A stretch of 5,879 nt of DNA, taken from NCBI GenBank assembly GCA_025357355.1, contig JANXPK010000652.1, positions 1 to 5,879 of the forward strand. Reading direction: 5' to 3'. The position numbers and the translations under genes are program-made. Below are positions 5,853 through 5,879 of the stretch, piece after piece (position 1 is the stretch's first letter; the number at the start of each line of letters is the position of its first letter). The notes under the pieces are model-generated. The model saw only the letters and a list, made by a program, of their open reading frames with translations, ran no database searches and had not been told where the DNA came from. Source of the stretch: Rhodobacterales bacterium. Its GTDB lineage: Bacteria > Pseudomonadota > Alphaproteobacteria > Rhodobacterales > Rhodobacteraceae.

Positions 5853-5862
5853 CAGGCCTTAG
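5653..5862 (+). CDS. Second small lipoprotein; only the first 30 codons reliable, remainder reads through an inverted repeat
   Basis: MIRLACLALLALASC is a lipoprotein signal with lipobox LASC (Cys15), followed by GAAGAPQPPLPSGMT. AAGG 4 bases upstream supports the start. From codon 31 the frame enters the 16-base spacer and then the antisense copy of its own gene; the Arg-rich tail (about residues 53-69) is the reverse complement of the signal-peptide region and is very unlikely to be real. A small lipoprotein of this type between argH and lysA is a gene order I recall from Rhodobacteraceae, so the true gene probably continues differently and lysA may follow. Function unknown. The first codons resemble those of the preceding lipoprotein gene (MIRLA in both). 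Confidence 0.45.
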   Translation: MIRLACLALLALASCGAAGAPQPPLPSGMTISAVPVIVMPDGNGGCGAPAAPQDARARRARQARRIIRP

Positions 5863-5879
5863 TAACCCGGAGCAGCGGC
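5761..5879 (-). repeat. Right arm of a 119-bp perfect inverted repeat, cut by the window edge
   Basis: Exact reverse complement of 5626-5744, separated from it by the 16-base spacer 5745-5760. The match continues to the last base of the window, so the arm's true length is at least 119 bp. Simplest reading: a fold-back chimera at a contig end, since it duplicates unique chromosomal coding sequence in mirror image without any insertion-sequence features. Confidence 0.97.

Noticed and set aside
5626..5879. Insertion-sequence or miniature transposon ends as the source of the inverted repeat
   Set aside because: The arms are continuous unique coding sequence from the argH-downstream lipoproteins, with no transposase, no terminal motif and no target-site duplication visible.

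Overview
The window is GC-rich with strong G/C preference at codon third positions. Its gene set (a PhaA-type thiolase, a short stand-alone EAL protein with Rhodobacteraceae-like wording, a TlpA-like thioredoxin divergent from argH, and small lipoproteins after argH) suggests an alphaproteobacterium, most likely Rhodobacteraceae (Paracoccus/Rhodobacter-like). This assignment rests on recognised protein wording and gene order, not on a search. Most of the window is ordinary chromosome; no phage, transposon, CRISPR or RNA gene was seen.

Layout, left to right. (1) 1-1110, minus: acetyl-CoA acetyltransferase (phaA type), running off the left edge with about the last 20 residues missing. (2) 1238-2077, minus: a 279-aa EAL-domain protein of cyclic-di-GMP signalling; the family's catalytic glutamate in the AEGVE motif is Asn. 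(3) 2078-2186: a divergent intergenic region with a perfect 17-bp palindrome. (4) 2187-2765, plus: tag, DNA-3-methyladenine glycosylase I, with all four zinc ligands. (5) 2913-3443, plus: a DUF2087 protein with an extra N-terminal helical domain. (6) 3444-3526: a convergent intergenic region with a G/C-rich terminator hairpin. (7) 3527-4057, minus: exported TlpA-like thioredoxin. (8) 4080-5477, plus: argH, complete, the last enzyme of arginine biosynthesis. (9) 5518-5646, plus: a 42-aa Ala/Pro-rich lipoprotein not previously delimited because of its size. (10) From 5653: the start of a second small lipoprotein, which runs into a large inverted repeat.

The most unusual structure is at the right end. 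Bases 5626-5744 and 5761-5879 are perfect reverse complements (119 bp per arm, 16-base spacer) and the repeat is still matching when the window ends. The right arm repeats the end of the first lipoprotein and the start of the second on the opposite strand. A fold-back chimera at a contig end is the simplest explanation; a real inverted duplication or hairpin replicon end is the alternative. The second lipoprotein is reliable only for its first 30 codons.

Functionally the genes are loosely connected housekeeping and accessory functions: carbon storage or acetoacetyl-CoA metabolism, second-messenger signalling, alkylation repair, periplasmic thiol chemistry and arginine synthesis. The likely transcription units are argH with the two lipoproteins, and possibly the EAL gene with the thiolase. 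No new defence or mobile system is visible.
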